This document shows positions 1-9,161 of a DNA stretch of 64,000 nt, in pieces. Position numbers and translations under genes: made by a program. The stretch comes from Thecaphora thlaspeos (Eukaryota > Basidiomycota > Ustilaginomycetes > Urocystidales > Glomosporiaceae): the NCBI GenBank assembly GCA_900291925.1, contig UWYS01000019.1, positions 496,001 to 560,000 of the forward strand, in the 5' to 3' direction. The notes below the pieces were generated by a model, which was not told where the DNA came from, searched no databases, and saw only the letters and a program-made list of their open reading frames with translations. Numbering within the stretch: the stretch's first letter is position 1; every line of letters starts with the position of its first letter.

Positions 1-55
1 CGACGCTAAAGAGAGGCCACACATGCTTTCAGGTGTCAGTCAGAGAAACCTAGTT

Positions 56-2398
56 CTACCTGCCCGTCATCCAGCTCCACCATCCACCGGCCCCCGTTGC
101 TCCCGACTGTCCGGCGTTCCTCCTCGTGTTTTCATCTACGCTCCTCTCGTATCTCTCTTCTTCGCTCGTCGTCTCCGTCCCCGTCCCCGTCCCCGTGCCA
201 GAGGCGCCGGGCGTGGGCGACCCCACCGAGAGTGGCGTCAACAGTCCCCTGTCTCCTAGCATCCCTAGCACCGCATTGGCAATGGCATGGCTACGTCCAC
301 TCGACCTCCTCGCTCCCAGACTTCCCGTTCCACCCAGTCCATTCTCAAGCCAGCTGTCTCTGTACCCCGGCGAAGCACCGTTCATCCCTGTCGAGGCGGA
401 AGCGGAAGAGGAAGACGTGTTGGTCCCGTCGTAAGGTGGAGAGGGCGATCGTCGACCCGCTTCGATGGCTGCTCTGAGCGTTTCCACTTGCGTCCCAAGA
501 TGCGCGTTGGGGAAGGGGACGTTGGGAAAGTAGGAAGAAGAGGAGGAAGAGGTCCCGCTGCCGCTGCGTGGAGGCGCGAGGGTGGCGGTGCCGTCCGACG
601 AGTTGAGAGAGTGCAGCGAGATGTCGAGGCGGTGCGGGGTAGGCGGGTTGGGTGGTGAGCCAACTGAGAGCTCCGATCGGCGAGGAGAAGTGTCGCGCAG
701 GGACGATGGGCGGATGGGCGCGCCGCCAGCTACTGCATTTGGCGGGCGGCTGCTCCGTCCTGCTGGTTCTGCGGCAGCTGTTGACAACGACGTCCCTGCA
801 GCTTCGGAAGCGGCTGCGCCGGTCGACAGGGTCGAGGGCACCCTCTCATCAAACGGCGAAACGGGAGGCGGGGGTGTGAGGTTGCCCGCTGGCCTTCCTC
901 TCCTCCCAGCTGCACCCGCACCTGCTGCTCCTGTGCCGCCGCCGCTGCTCGTGCCCTGGCCCGTCCCGGTCTCGATCAGAATGCTGCCACGCTCCTCCCC
1001 ATAGGCCGGCGGCGGTGCAAGGGTGCCGACCATCGGCGCCAGTCCCCACTTCTTGACGTTAGCCTCAATGAAGACGAAGCCAGCCTGTCCAAGGTTGACG
1101 TGAATCTCGCACGCTCCGTCCGCGCCGACGGTGGGGAAGAGGTTGTACCTGTTCAGCCCGATGAAGGCGTCCTCGAGCCTCTTGCCATTCCGCGTGAAGA
1201 AGACGGTTCCGGTGCGCGGCCGGTAGCCGACGCCGATCACGTCGCCCTGCTGGTAGGCAGGGCCGTAAGACTGGGCGGCAAAGGGATGATTGTGGCTCTT
1301 GAAGCCGTCTGCGCTAAAGTAGCCGATCGAGAACTTGCTCCAGCCGGGCAGGCGGAAGGTCGGGTAGGGCTTCGTCGTCAGGCCAAGAGCCACGTTGGTC
1401 CCATCGGGCTTGTTGAACATCTTTGCCTCCCAGTAGTAGACCTCGTTGACCTTGGGGAGCGGTAGGTTGGACTGAACGCAGCACCCTCCGCCCTCGCTCG
1501 GCGCCATGCCTTCGCCGTCGGCGAGGAAGGTAATCTCTGTGCGAGCCTCGACGTAGACGCTAGGGTTGCTTTCGTAGTCCGGATCGAAGCTCCACGCGCT
1601 TACGCCCTTTTCCTGGATGCTGAGGAACTGGCTGAGGGTGATGTCGGTGCTCTGCGAGCCGGGCGGGTAGGAGAGCGTCCAGTCCTTCGCCCGTGCGTAG
1701 CCCTGCCGCGTCGCGGGGTCCTGTAGCTCAAGCCAGCGCTGCTCGACGCCGTCGATGTAGCCAGTTGCGTCAAGGACCTCTTCGCGCCCGACGTCAACGG
1801 GCCCCTCGGATTCGCCAAGGGCGATCCGGGCCCGCCTGCGGACGAGGATGACGAGGATGATGAAGAGCAGGAGGAGGAGGAGGAGTGTCGAGAGGAGGAT
1901 GAGAAGCGGCAGGACGAGCGCGAGCGTGTCGTCGCTGCCGCCCCGCGGCCGTGAGTAGATGGGCTCGTCGATGTCGATCCCGCCGCCCGGTGGCACCGTC
2001 AGGTCGGCCTGGCCGAAGCGAGGCTGTGCGTCGCCAGCGGATGTGCGGATGGGGAAGCCGTTCTGTTTTCTGAGACGTTTGGCTGATGATCCATCTGAGC
2101 CGAGGGTGAGGATGTTGTCATCGTTGTCGTTGAGGTCCTGGGCTTGCCGCTGCAAGTCCGGCCTAGACGAGGTGTCGAAGAGCCAGAAAGACGGCGGCAT
2201 CGGCTTCGACATCGCTGTCGAGGACGAGTCTCCATCCGACGGGAGCACCTTTTCCAGGACGGTGAATCCGGTATAGTGAGGCTGCAGTTGCTGTTGCCGA
2301 GAGGGAGACGAGAAGCTGAGCTGCTGCGACCGCTTCCCATCCACCTTGTTTTGATCGTTGGACATAGGCCACCAGGACCACAAGCTCTGTGGCGGCAT
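56..2398 (-). CDS. SSH4: SSH4-like SPRY-domain membrane adaptor for Rsp5 ubiquitin ligase
   Basis: Single-exon gene of 780 codons. One strong membrane segment lies at residues 158-187 (a Leu/Ile run followed by RRR), giving a single-pass endosome/vacuole protein. A SPRY (B30.2-like) domain follows at about residues 320-445, and a PPxY motif (PPAY, residues 463-466) sits just after it. Yeast Ssh4 and Ear1 have the same order (TM, SPRY, PY motif) and recruit the HECT ligase Rsp5 to sort membrane cargo into the multivesicular body. The C-terminal 300 residues are Ser/Pro/Gly-rich low complexity. The first ATG is used; a second at codon 12 (position 2365) is equally possible. The N-terminal 150 residues are not recognised. 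Confidence 0.8.
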   Translation of the reverse strand: MPPQSLWSWWPMSNDQNKVDGKRSQQLSFSSPSRQQQLQPHYTGFTVLEKVLPSDGDSSSTAMSKPMPPSFWLFDTSSRPDLQRQAQDLNDNDDNILTLGSDGSSAKRLRKQNGFPIRTSAGDAQPRFGQADLTVPPGGGIDIDEPIYSRPRGGSDDTLALVLPLLILLSTLLLLLLLFIILVILVRRRARIALGESEGPVDVGREEVLDATGYIDGVEQRWLELQDPATRQGYARAKDWTLSYPPGSQSTDITLSQFLSIQEKGVSAWSFDPDYESNPSVYVEARTEITFLADGEGMAPSEGGGCCVQSNLPLPKVNEVYYWEAKMFNKPDGTNVALGLTTKPYPTFRLPGWSKFSIGYFSADGFKSHNHPFAAQSYGPAYQQGDVIGVGYRPRTGTVFFTRNGKRLEDAFIGLNRYNLFPTVGADGACEIHVNLGQAGFVFIEANVKKWGLAPMVGTLAPPPAYGEERGSILIETGTGQGTSSGGGTGAAGAGAAGRRGRPAGNLTPPPPVSPFDERVPSTLSTGAAASEAAGTSLSTAAAEPAGRSSRPPNAVAGGAPIRPSSLRDTSPRRSELSVGSPPNPPTPHRLDISLHSLNSSDGTATLAPPRSGSGTSSSSSSYFPNVPFPNAHLGTQVETLRAAIEAGRRSPSPPYDGTNTSSSSASASTGMNGASPGYRDSWLENGLGGTGSLGARRSSGRSHAIANAVLGMLGDRGLLTPLSVGSPTPGASGTGTGTGTETTSEEERYERSVDENTRRNAGQSGATGAGGWWSWMTGR

Positions 2399-2916
2399 GA
2401 TGTGCAGAGCTGGCTGTTGGCAAGATACAGAGGAAACCCGGTGATGCGTGCTACGGTGCTACGGTGCTGCTGGTGCCGGTGCCAGTTTGAGTGGCCGGTC
2501 GACGGGGAAGGCTTGGTTTTGACGATGTGGCGAAGCGGTCGACGCTGAGCGAGAGTGATGAAAGGCACCGAGAGATGGCAGCGACTGATGATGGTAGACG
2601 TGGCTGTGCAGCGGGTCGGGCAGTCGTCGGAACGGGTGCGTAAGGTGGGGGATATGAACTGCCGACGGGGGTGCTGGTGATGGGCAAAGTGGCAGGCGAC
2701 AGCTGGCGAGGGCAAGTGGAGGCAGCTTGGACCGGAAGCTGCCGTCGGACGGCGGGCCGAGGGTTGCCTGTGATCACGGCGATGCTAGAAGGCGCTCGTG
2801 GTGGAGAGAAGACGATGTACGGAGAGGAGGGAAGGAGGAAGAGCCAGAGGGGCGGCGGTGGTGGTTGCGTGGCAGGCATGGGGGAGTTACGTGGGTTGCT
2901 CCCGACGGCCCTTGCA

Positions 2917-2948
2917 AGCCGGCTTGCCAGTCGGCTTGCCAGCCGGCG
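2917..2948. repeat. Imperfect 12-bp tandem repeat
   Basis: About two and a half copies of a unit containing ggcttgccag, with small differences between copies. Confidence 0.6.
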
Positions 2949-3250
2949 TGGGCTGCGTTAGGCGGGGACCGGCGCAAGGACGGGTCGAGCTGCCGCATCA
3001 AGCCAGGCCAGGCGGAGGCCAGAGCTGGCTTGGCTTGACTTTTGACTCCCCTCTCCCTCCTCGCCTGCTGGCAGGCCCAGCATCTTGCCAAATCACGCAG
3101 CTCTCGACAGGCCCCAGCCTGAGCCCCTCCCCCGGGCCACCCGAATACCCCAAAAAAATGGGCCGCGCCTCGCTCGCCTTCGGCTTGCGTCTCAGAGACA
3201 GCGAAGCGCGCGAGAGAGCTTTCTCCCAAGCTGCAGCCTCAACCCCGCAC

Positions 3251-3271
3251 AGCAGCAGCAGCAGCAGCAGC
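3251..3271. repeat. (AGC)7 microsatellite
   Basis: Seven uninterrupted AGC units in noncoding sequence between the permease and the SSH4-like gene. Confidence 0.85.
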
Positions 3272-3569
3272 GGACCCTGCCTCGACGGCCAGCAGGCACA
3301 TCGCCACCGTGCGTCGACGCCACCACCTCGACGTCGTTTTCATCGTTCGCAGCGCACAGTTATCCCCATTTGGCACCAGGTTCCCTTCGCGCGGCAGGTC
3401 CGCGTAGCATGTATCTATGTATCATGAGCAGCGTTCATCGTTGTAGGAGATGTCCATACACGAGAACAAACTTGAACCTTAACAGAGAACAAAGCTATTG
3501 AGGGACTCGCGATAACCCCGGCCGGTAGCCCCTCATAGGGAGGACGCTCTTCATGACGGCGAAGTCCTC

Positions 3570-5410
3570 TCACGGAGTCTTGAAGTCCAAGACATCGTCG
3601 CTCGCACCATGGCCGCTCGCTACTGCCGCCGACATCTCGCCCTTTTCGGCGTTCGAGGCGCGGTTAGGCTCGTCAAAGCCCATCTGCGAGATGTCGTAGC
3701 CGTTGTCGAACAGGTACTGCCTGAAGGCCTCGTCCTCATCCTTCATACTGTCGGCCCGGATTGCAGGGATGAAGAAGGTGATGAGTGCCGAAAAGATGGC
3801 AAGCCCGCCAGCGACAAAGAAGGGTCCGGCAAAGTAGATGTCGCTGCCCGAGTCTCCCAGACTTCTCTGGATAGCCGGGTACGCGTAGCTACCGGCGAAT
3901 GCACCGACTTTACCGAGCGCAGCGGCAAGTCCGTAAAAGGTTCCTCGCACCGCGGCGGGGCCGCAAGCCTTGGAGGCGAGGAGGCCGAGGTTGTTGCCGG
4001 ACCCGGCCTCGCCGAATGACAGGAAGAGACCGTAGACGACGATGAAAGCGCCGAGCGACTTGCGGATCTCGCCAAACGCGCCACCCATGATGAAGGCGAG
4101 CACCGCCTGGCAGAGGAGACCGCCAATCATGGTGTTCTTGGGGCCGAGCTTGTCGGTGAACATGGCGCCGATCAGCGTTCCGGGGAGATAGAAGCAGTTG
4201 AGCGCGGTGCTGAAAGCCAGGCTCTGCTTGAGAATCTCGTAATCGCTCACGCCCTCGGACGGAACCAGCTGGTTGGTGATGATGGACGAGTAGATTCCAC
4301 TCGGGTAGCTAACAAAGTCGTACGCGATCCAGGCGAGCGAGACGGCGAGCAGGCGGACCCAGTACCGCTTGATGATGAGCAACCAGGGGACGTTCTTCTT
4401 GATCGCGCCCTTGCGGAAGTGCTCGGGCTCCTGCATTCCGTACCGGAAGAGGAAGACGATCAGAGGCGGCAGTGCACCAATGCCCAGCGACAGCCGCCAG
4501 ACCCAGAAGAGGTGGTTCATCCCGAAGATGACGAGCAGGATCAGCGGGACGAGGGCGGCGACAACGAAGCCGAGGTCGATCATCGAGTTCGTCGCTGGTT
4601 GTCGGGCAGGAAGATCATAGTATCGGTCGGCACATGTGGTCCAGGCAGCCTCGATCGACTTCATTCGAAGTCTTCGCTTGCTCACAGATGATAAAGTAGG
4701 CCTGCTGCCTCGACTTCTTGACTCCTTCCGCCTCGGTGTTCTCGGACGCTGCTACTGAGCCGCACGGGTAGTCAGCGCCGATGCCGATACCGAGGAGGAA
4801 ACGGTAGGCCTGGAGGGCCGCAAAGAGGCCTCTCGTCGACCCACCAGCACCCCAGGCGCCGGCGATGAGGATGCTGAAGAGCGTGAGCCAGATCGACGAG
4901 AACCACATGCCGTAACGACGTCCGATTCGGTCGACGAGCGCGCCCGAGGCGAGCATACCGAATACAGTTCCGGCAAAGACGAGCGAGGCGAAGCGCGATT
5001 CGAAGCCGGCGAAACCGGGATAGTCGGGGTAGATGTAGGTGAGGATTGTGATGACCGAACCTGTCGTATCCAACGGAAGGAGCGAGCGGACGTCAATTGC
5101 AAGCTTCCAGCAAAAGCGGTAGAAATACCTACGGCTTTTTGAGGGCTAGCATGGAAGCGCAGTACAAGCGGCGGTGAGGCAAATACCGAGCATACTGACC
5201 ACTAGCAGCGTTCACATAGCCGTCGGAAAATAGCGCTGATCCACAGGCAAAGATGAGCCCGACATTTCCCAGCTTCGACTTGATAGTGGTAGGCGCGAGC
5301 TGCTTGTCGTCGTGCGACTCAACGGGCTCGATCCGCTGCGTCGCGTCGCCGTGTTGCTTTTCGGCGGCGACGAGGCCGCCGTCTTTGTGGTGGTCGTCTG
5401 GCAAGGACAT
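3570..5410 (-). CDS. GIT1: GIT1-like glycerophosphodiester (GPI/GPC) permease, MFS
   Basis: Three exons: 5410-5200, 5060-4686 and 4594-3570, with introns 5199-5061 (GTCAGT...CAG) and 4685-4595 (GTGAGC...CAG). Phases agree and give 536 aa. Visible motifs are DGYVNAASG at the first membrane helix, the MFS loop DRIGRRYG, GIGADYPCGSVAASE, a TNSMIDLGFVVAALVP helix, and YDFVSYPSGIYSS after the central loop. These are typical of the Git1 branch of phosphate/organophosphate symporters rather than Pho84. The family imports glycerophosphoinositol and glycerophosphocholine across the plasma membrane to recover phosphate. A TATA box and CACGTG lie just upstream. The exact substrate is inferred from family only; a generic phosphate or organic-anion transporter is the alternative. 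Confidence 0.8.
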
Positions 5411-5505
5411 GCTCGGAGAGGAGCGAGAAGGAGAAGGGGGGGAGGGGGTATAGCAGGGGGGTGTATAGGATGATGGCGGAGGGGACGGAGAAAGGGGCGG
5501 AGGGC

Positions 5506-5511
5506 TTTATA
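5506..5511 (-). promoter_or_regulatory. TATA box of GIT1-like permease
   Basis: TATAAA on the minus strand, about 96 bp upstream of the permease ATG at 5410. A clear TATA box suits a strongly regulated gene. Confidence 0.5.
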
Positions 5512-5540
5512 CAGGACTAGTATGGGGTTGGCGCGGGGGC

Positions 5541-5546
5541 CACGTG
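5541..5546. promoter_or_regulatory. CACGTG (Pho4-type E-box) upstream of permease
   Basis: A perfect CACGTG palindrome lies 30 bp upstream of the TATA box and about 130 bp upstream of the ATG. In yeast, Pho4 binds CACGTG in PHO-regulon promoters, and GIT1 is induced on phosphate starvation. The link here is inference from position and sequence. Confidence 0.4.
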
Positions 5547-6221
5547 CACGATTTCTTGCCTTCCGTTGGGCCCGGGGTCAGCCGAGAAGGGAGAGGGAGG
5601 GGCCAGCCCACACGACGTTCTGACACGTTCGCTTGTTGCATATGTACTGTAGGAAGCGGCCGTGCTTGCCGCCGCTGATGCTAGATATAGACGGACGGCG
5701 GGGCAGACTGCTGTGCTTGTGACGGGACGTGGCTGCTCTGTCGGGACGCGTTGCGCCGGCGCTTTTTACCTACAAGGGCCGCCGGTTCCTGCGGGCAGCG
5801 TGGTTTCGAACGCAGAGCTCGGTTGAGGAGAGACCGGTCGTGCTCTAGCCGAAGGGGCGGGGCATGGCATCAAAGCAGGCCATTCTGATCTGGGCTGGCT
5901 AAGCTGGGCGAAAACAAACGCTCGCTCATACACTCTGTAGCATAGAAACGTGCCTTGCCGTCTGTCCGCAACGTGTGTGCTCCCGAATGGCTTCATCAAC
6001 CATATCGTCCGGCCACTTGTGGCGATCAGAAATGAGGACGGAAATGGCTTAAATCTCCGACAGTCAAGTACGGTGCAAGAGCCCTGCACGCAACCGCTGG
6101 CTTCAGCCCGACAAAGATGGGCATCAATCATTGATAAATATTGCAAATCAGAGAGGCAGACGGCCGGCAGGGTTCCATGAAAGTGAAGGGATATCTAGTT
6201 AGGTACATAGCTACGGACGAC

Positions 6222-7166
6222 CTACAGAAGGAGGGCGAGGAGGCCATCGAGGCCGCTTGCCGCGGCCGCGACGCTGGCCACCACGACCGCCGGCATCGCG
6301 AGTGCCGCCATCCAGCCAAGGCTGGCCACGGTCTGCTGCGCCGCGGCACGTCTCGGCACGGCGGCCGACGCCGCCGACGACGAGCCCTTGCCCTTGGAGA
6401 GCACGTTGCTCGTGTTTGGTACCAGCGCCTGCTCTGTCTCGACCGCATCGTAGTAGGCGGGGCAGGTCGCGTCCGCACCAGAGGGCATCGGGTCGGCGGG
6501 GCAGCACGCCGCGTTCTGCTGATCCCAGTCGCTCCCGACCGCAGCCCTGTCGCCGTCGCCCTTCCATCGGTCGCACGATACGGCCTCGTAGGTGGTATTC
6601 CACACGCCATAGTCGTGGTCGCCCAGGAAAAAGTCCTTCGATATCGCCCGAGACGGCCAGGCGAGGTCAAAGTGCACCATCGACCCCAGCGAGTTACCCT
6701 CCATCGTCCCGTTGTCGTGCGTGGTCGAATTGCACCACGGTCCACCCACGCCGGGGCAGAGGTCGATGATCTTTACCACGAGGTTCGGCGTCCTGCCGGC
6801 CTCGACGTCGGAAAGGCTGTAGATGATGCCGTCGCCCCAGGGAGCGTCCGGATCGTCGAGGGCTGCGGGAGGCGAAAGAGGGGTCGAGACCAGGCGGAGC
6901 TCGAAGCAGAGACCGCAAGAGGGGCCGAAAGAGGTGTTGGAGCCGTATGCTTGGCTGTTGAGGGCGGCGGTAGGGTACTTGGTCGATGCTCCTACGCAAC
7001 CACAGGAAGCGATATAGTCGTACGGCAGGTCGTAGTGCGTCAAGGTGGCCCAGCCAGTGGACGAAAAGGGGAAGGCGAAGGTGCAGAGGGGAAAGGAGAC
7101 GAACAAGGAGAGCGGCAGTAGCAGCAGCAGCAGCGGCAGAGCTCGGGGAAGACGGGATGCCAACAT
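6222..7166 (-). CDS. GPI-anchored GH45-like (subfamily C, DPBB fold) endoglucanase
   Basis: Single exon, 314 aa from the ATG at 7166. The longer frame to 7232 adds 22 polar residues before the signal peptide, so 7166 is preferred. A Leu-rich signal peptide occupies residues 1-30. The body has the cysteine-rich double-psi beta-barrel signature of fungal GH45 subfamily C and expansin-like proteins: YIASCGCVG, then CGLCFEL, then VKIIDLCPG, where Asp matches the catalytic acid position of Phanerochaete Cel45A, then MVHFDLAWPS and a late CC pair. A Ser/Ala-rich linker and a final hydrophobic tail (about 30 residues ending LLALLL) look like a GPI-attachment signal. It should act on plant or own-wall beta-glucan at the cell surface. 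Activity is not proven; an expansin-like non-catalytic role is possible. Confidence 0.75.
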   Translation of the reverse strand: MLASRLPRALPLLLLLLPLSLFVSFPLCTFAFPFSSTGWATLTHYDLPYDYIASCGCVGASTKYPTAALNSQAYGSNTSFGPSCGLCFELRLVSTPLSPPAALDDPDAPWGDGIIYSLSDVEAGRTPNLVVKIIDLCPGVGGPWCNSTTHDNGTMEGNSLGSMVHFDLAWPSRAISKDFFLGDHDYGVWNTTYEAVSCDRWKGDGDRAAVGSDWDQQNAACCPADPMPSGADATCPAYYDAVETEQALVPNTSNVLSKGKGSSSAASAAVPRRAAAQQTVASLGWMAALAMPAVVVASVAAAASGLDGLLALLL

Positions 7167-9161
7167 GGTCGGTGCAGGCAGCGGAACGCGTTCGAAGCGT
7201 TGCTTTGTCGTCGATCTGGCTATTGGGGGCACGGGGTCGAGCGACAGGTAGGCTGAGCTAGGCGACGACTCCAGATGTTTGCACTTCTTATACTCTCGAA
7301 CAGCGATGCAGAAGTTGAGACTCTATCGTCGTCGTGGTCCAGGCGTGTGTATATCTATGAGAGGGGACCGTCAGCCGGGTATCTGGTTCGAGAGGCTGGC
7401 GAGGACGGTGGTCAGGGAATACGAGGGGAGTACGGAAGGGCAAGTAAAAAGGGCGGCCTGTGGTCAGGCTGGCAGCAACATGGCGGCAACAGGTGGGAGA
7501 GTTGGGAACTGCAGCGATGCGATGCGGTGACGGCGATGATGGTGGTGGGGGGAGGGGTGGGGAGAAGCAAGCACGACAAAGGACCGTAGAACAACACAAT
7601 ACCCTAAGGACGGCCGAGCGGGCCAGGAGAAAGGGCGACCCGCCATCCGCTCTGCGCGCCAAACGCGCTGACTGCTGGCCACAAAATTCTGAAGGAGCGA
7701 GACGCGCCCACCACATGGGATTCGCCCCAGCCAGCCGATCCGCGGGTATCTAAGCATGCGCCCGATCTCGCCCCTTTCCCGGCGGGGCCAGGCCAGGCGC
7801 GCCGGCTCGCCCGATCACAGGTGACCGACGGTGCTGGCTGGCTGCCGGGAGGTCGGAGGTTGGGCGAGGAGGAGGAGGCTCGAGCGATCACCCGCGGCTG
7901 CTCTGGGCGAATGAGAGAGCCACGCCCGCAAAGACAGAAGACGGGCGGGCGGGCGGGTGGGCAGCAGCCAAACATGCGAGCGTCGCTCGGTCGAGGCTAC
8001 CTGCCTCCTCCTACTCTTCATCGCAACCTCACCTCCACCACCGCCCTCCAACACTTCAAGTGTAACTCGCGTCTCCTTCCGCCGCCCTCTCTTCCTTCCT
8101 TTCATCAGACTCTGGACGCCGCCCGCAACATCTCACCGCAGCAGCAATACCAGCAGCATCAGCAGCAGCAGCGCATCCGCCGGTCAAGGACAGGCCATCG
8201 CGCCCGTCTCGTTTCTTCGAGCAGTTCCGCGCCCAGCTATCAGCAGCGACGCCCTTTGGCTGCATCGGCTTCGTCTCGGCCTCCACACCGCCACGGCCAT
8301 TGACGCCGAGTAAGGCATCCTCGGAGCTCCATTCAGGTTGTTCGGCGCGCCCGGTCCAGCTCTTCTGCGCCCGCTTACTCCCGGCCGCTTACTTTGCGCG
8401 TGAACAGCCTCTCTGTTATCACGGTCACTCGCGACCCGGCGCAGCAAACTGCGCAACATCGTCTGGCACAAGGCAGCGGCAGTCTCCTTTGCCATCGATC
8501 CGTACTCGCCATCGGCCCTTTTCGCTCTCAGCCAGAACCGGCGGAGACGGGCGAGTTCGCAAGCGCGTAGGCAAGCTAGCCTTTACTTGGCCTCGACGGT
8601 CTTCACTTAGTCGCTGCGGACCCCAGTTCGGCTATTGCCACTACTCCGGCTCGTGACGACGCGATCACGGCGCATCGACTCTCTGAGACGAACATACGTT
8701 CCGGAACGAGCAAGTCATCCCTGAATCGGCGCGGAGGCTCCTGAGAACGAGGCGCTTTATTCGCATCTCAAGGCTGACACGTGAGTATCCCCAGATGCAG
8801 TCCTTGGTTCGAGCTTCCACGCACGCCTTGACATTCGTTGTGCCCGTGCGACTGTACGCGACTCGAGACCATCTCCGCAGTGCTCGACAAGACTGCACAG
8901 CACGGAGTCACAGGATCTGCCTGACAGGCTGCCTGGAACCTTTCAAAGCCCTGGCCTTAGCCCTCCTCAGTTCCTGCAGCGTGCACGCTCTCTGCGCCAC
9001 GTCGGCTCTACTCATGTTGTGCTCGGATGAAAGGCCTCGTCCGTCCGGCCTTCGTCTGTCCGTTCCCCACGGAAGGCAAATGCTAACATCTTGTGTCGTC
9101 TGCCCTGCACTTTTTTTCTCCCACTTGCCTATTTAAATCGTTGGATCCACCACCACAAAAG
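7167..9161. other. Intergenic and NOT1 leader; unresolved 5' exon(s)
   Basis: Two kilobases between the divergently oriented GH45-like gene and NOT1. CAG-rich stretches occur at 8140-8172. A good intron donor (GTGAGT at 8781) and a GCTAAC branch-like motif (9081-9086) with a pyrimidine tract point to at least one intron just before the first recognisable NOT1 exon. I could not place the initiator exon with certainty. Confidence 0.5.

Larger units (their letters stand above)
2399..3569. other. Intergenic, promoter side of SSH4-like and 3' side of permease
   Basis: No gene is supported. It holds the upstream region of the SSH4-like gene, a short tandem array of about 12 bp units (2917-2948) and an AGC run (3251-3271). 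Open frames here are GC-driven and start mostly at non-ATG codons. Confidence 0.6.
5411..6221. other. Intergenic: permease promoter and 3' flank of GH45-like gene
   Basis: About 800 bp. The right half has no recognisable gene; the left half carries the TATA box and E-box of the permease. Nothing else stands out. Confidence 0.6.

Noticed and set aside
8800..8830. GGTTCGAGC as a tRNA B box
   Set aside because: The surrounding bases do not form the T-arm, and no A box or acceptor stem can be drawn around it.
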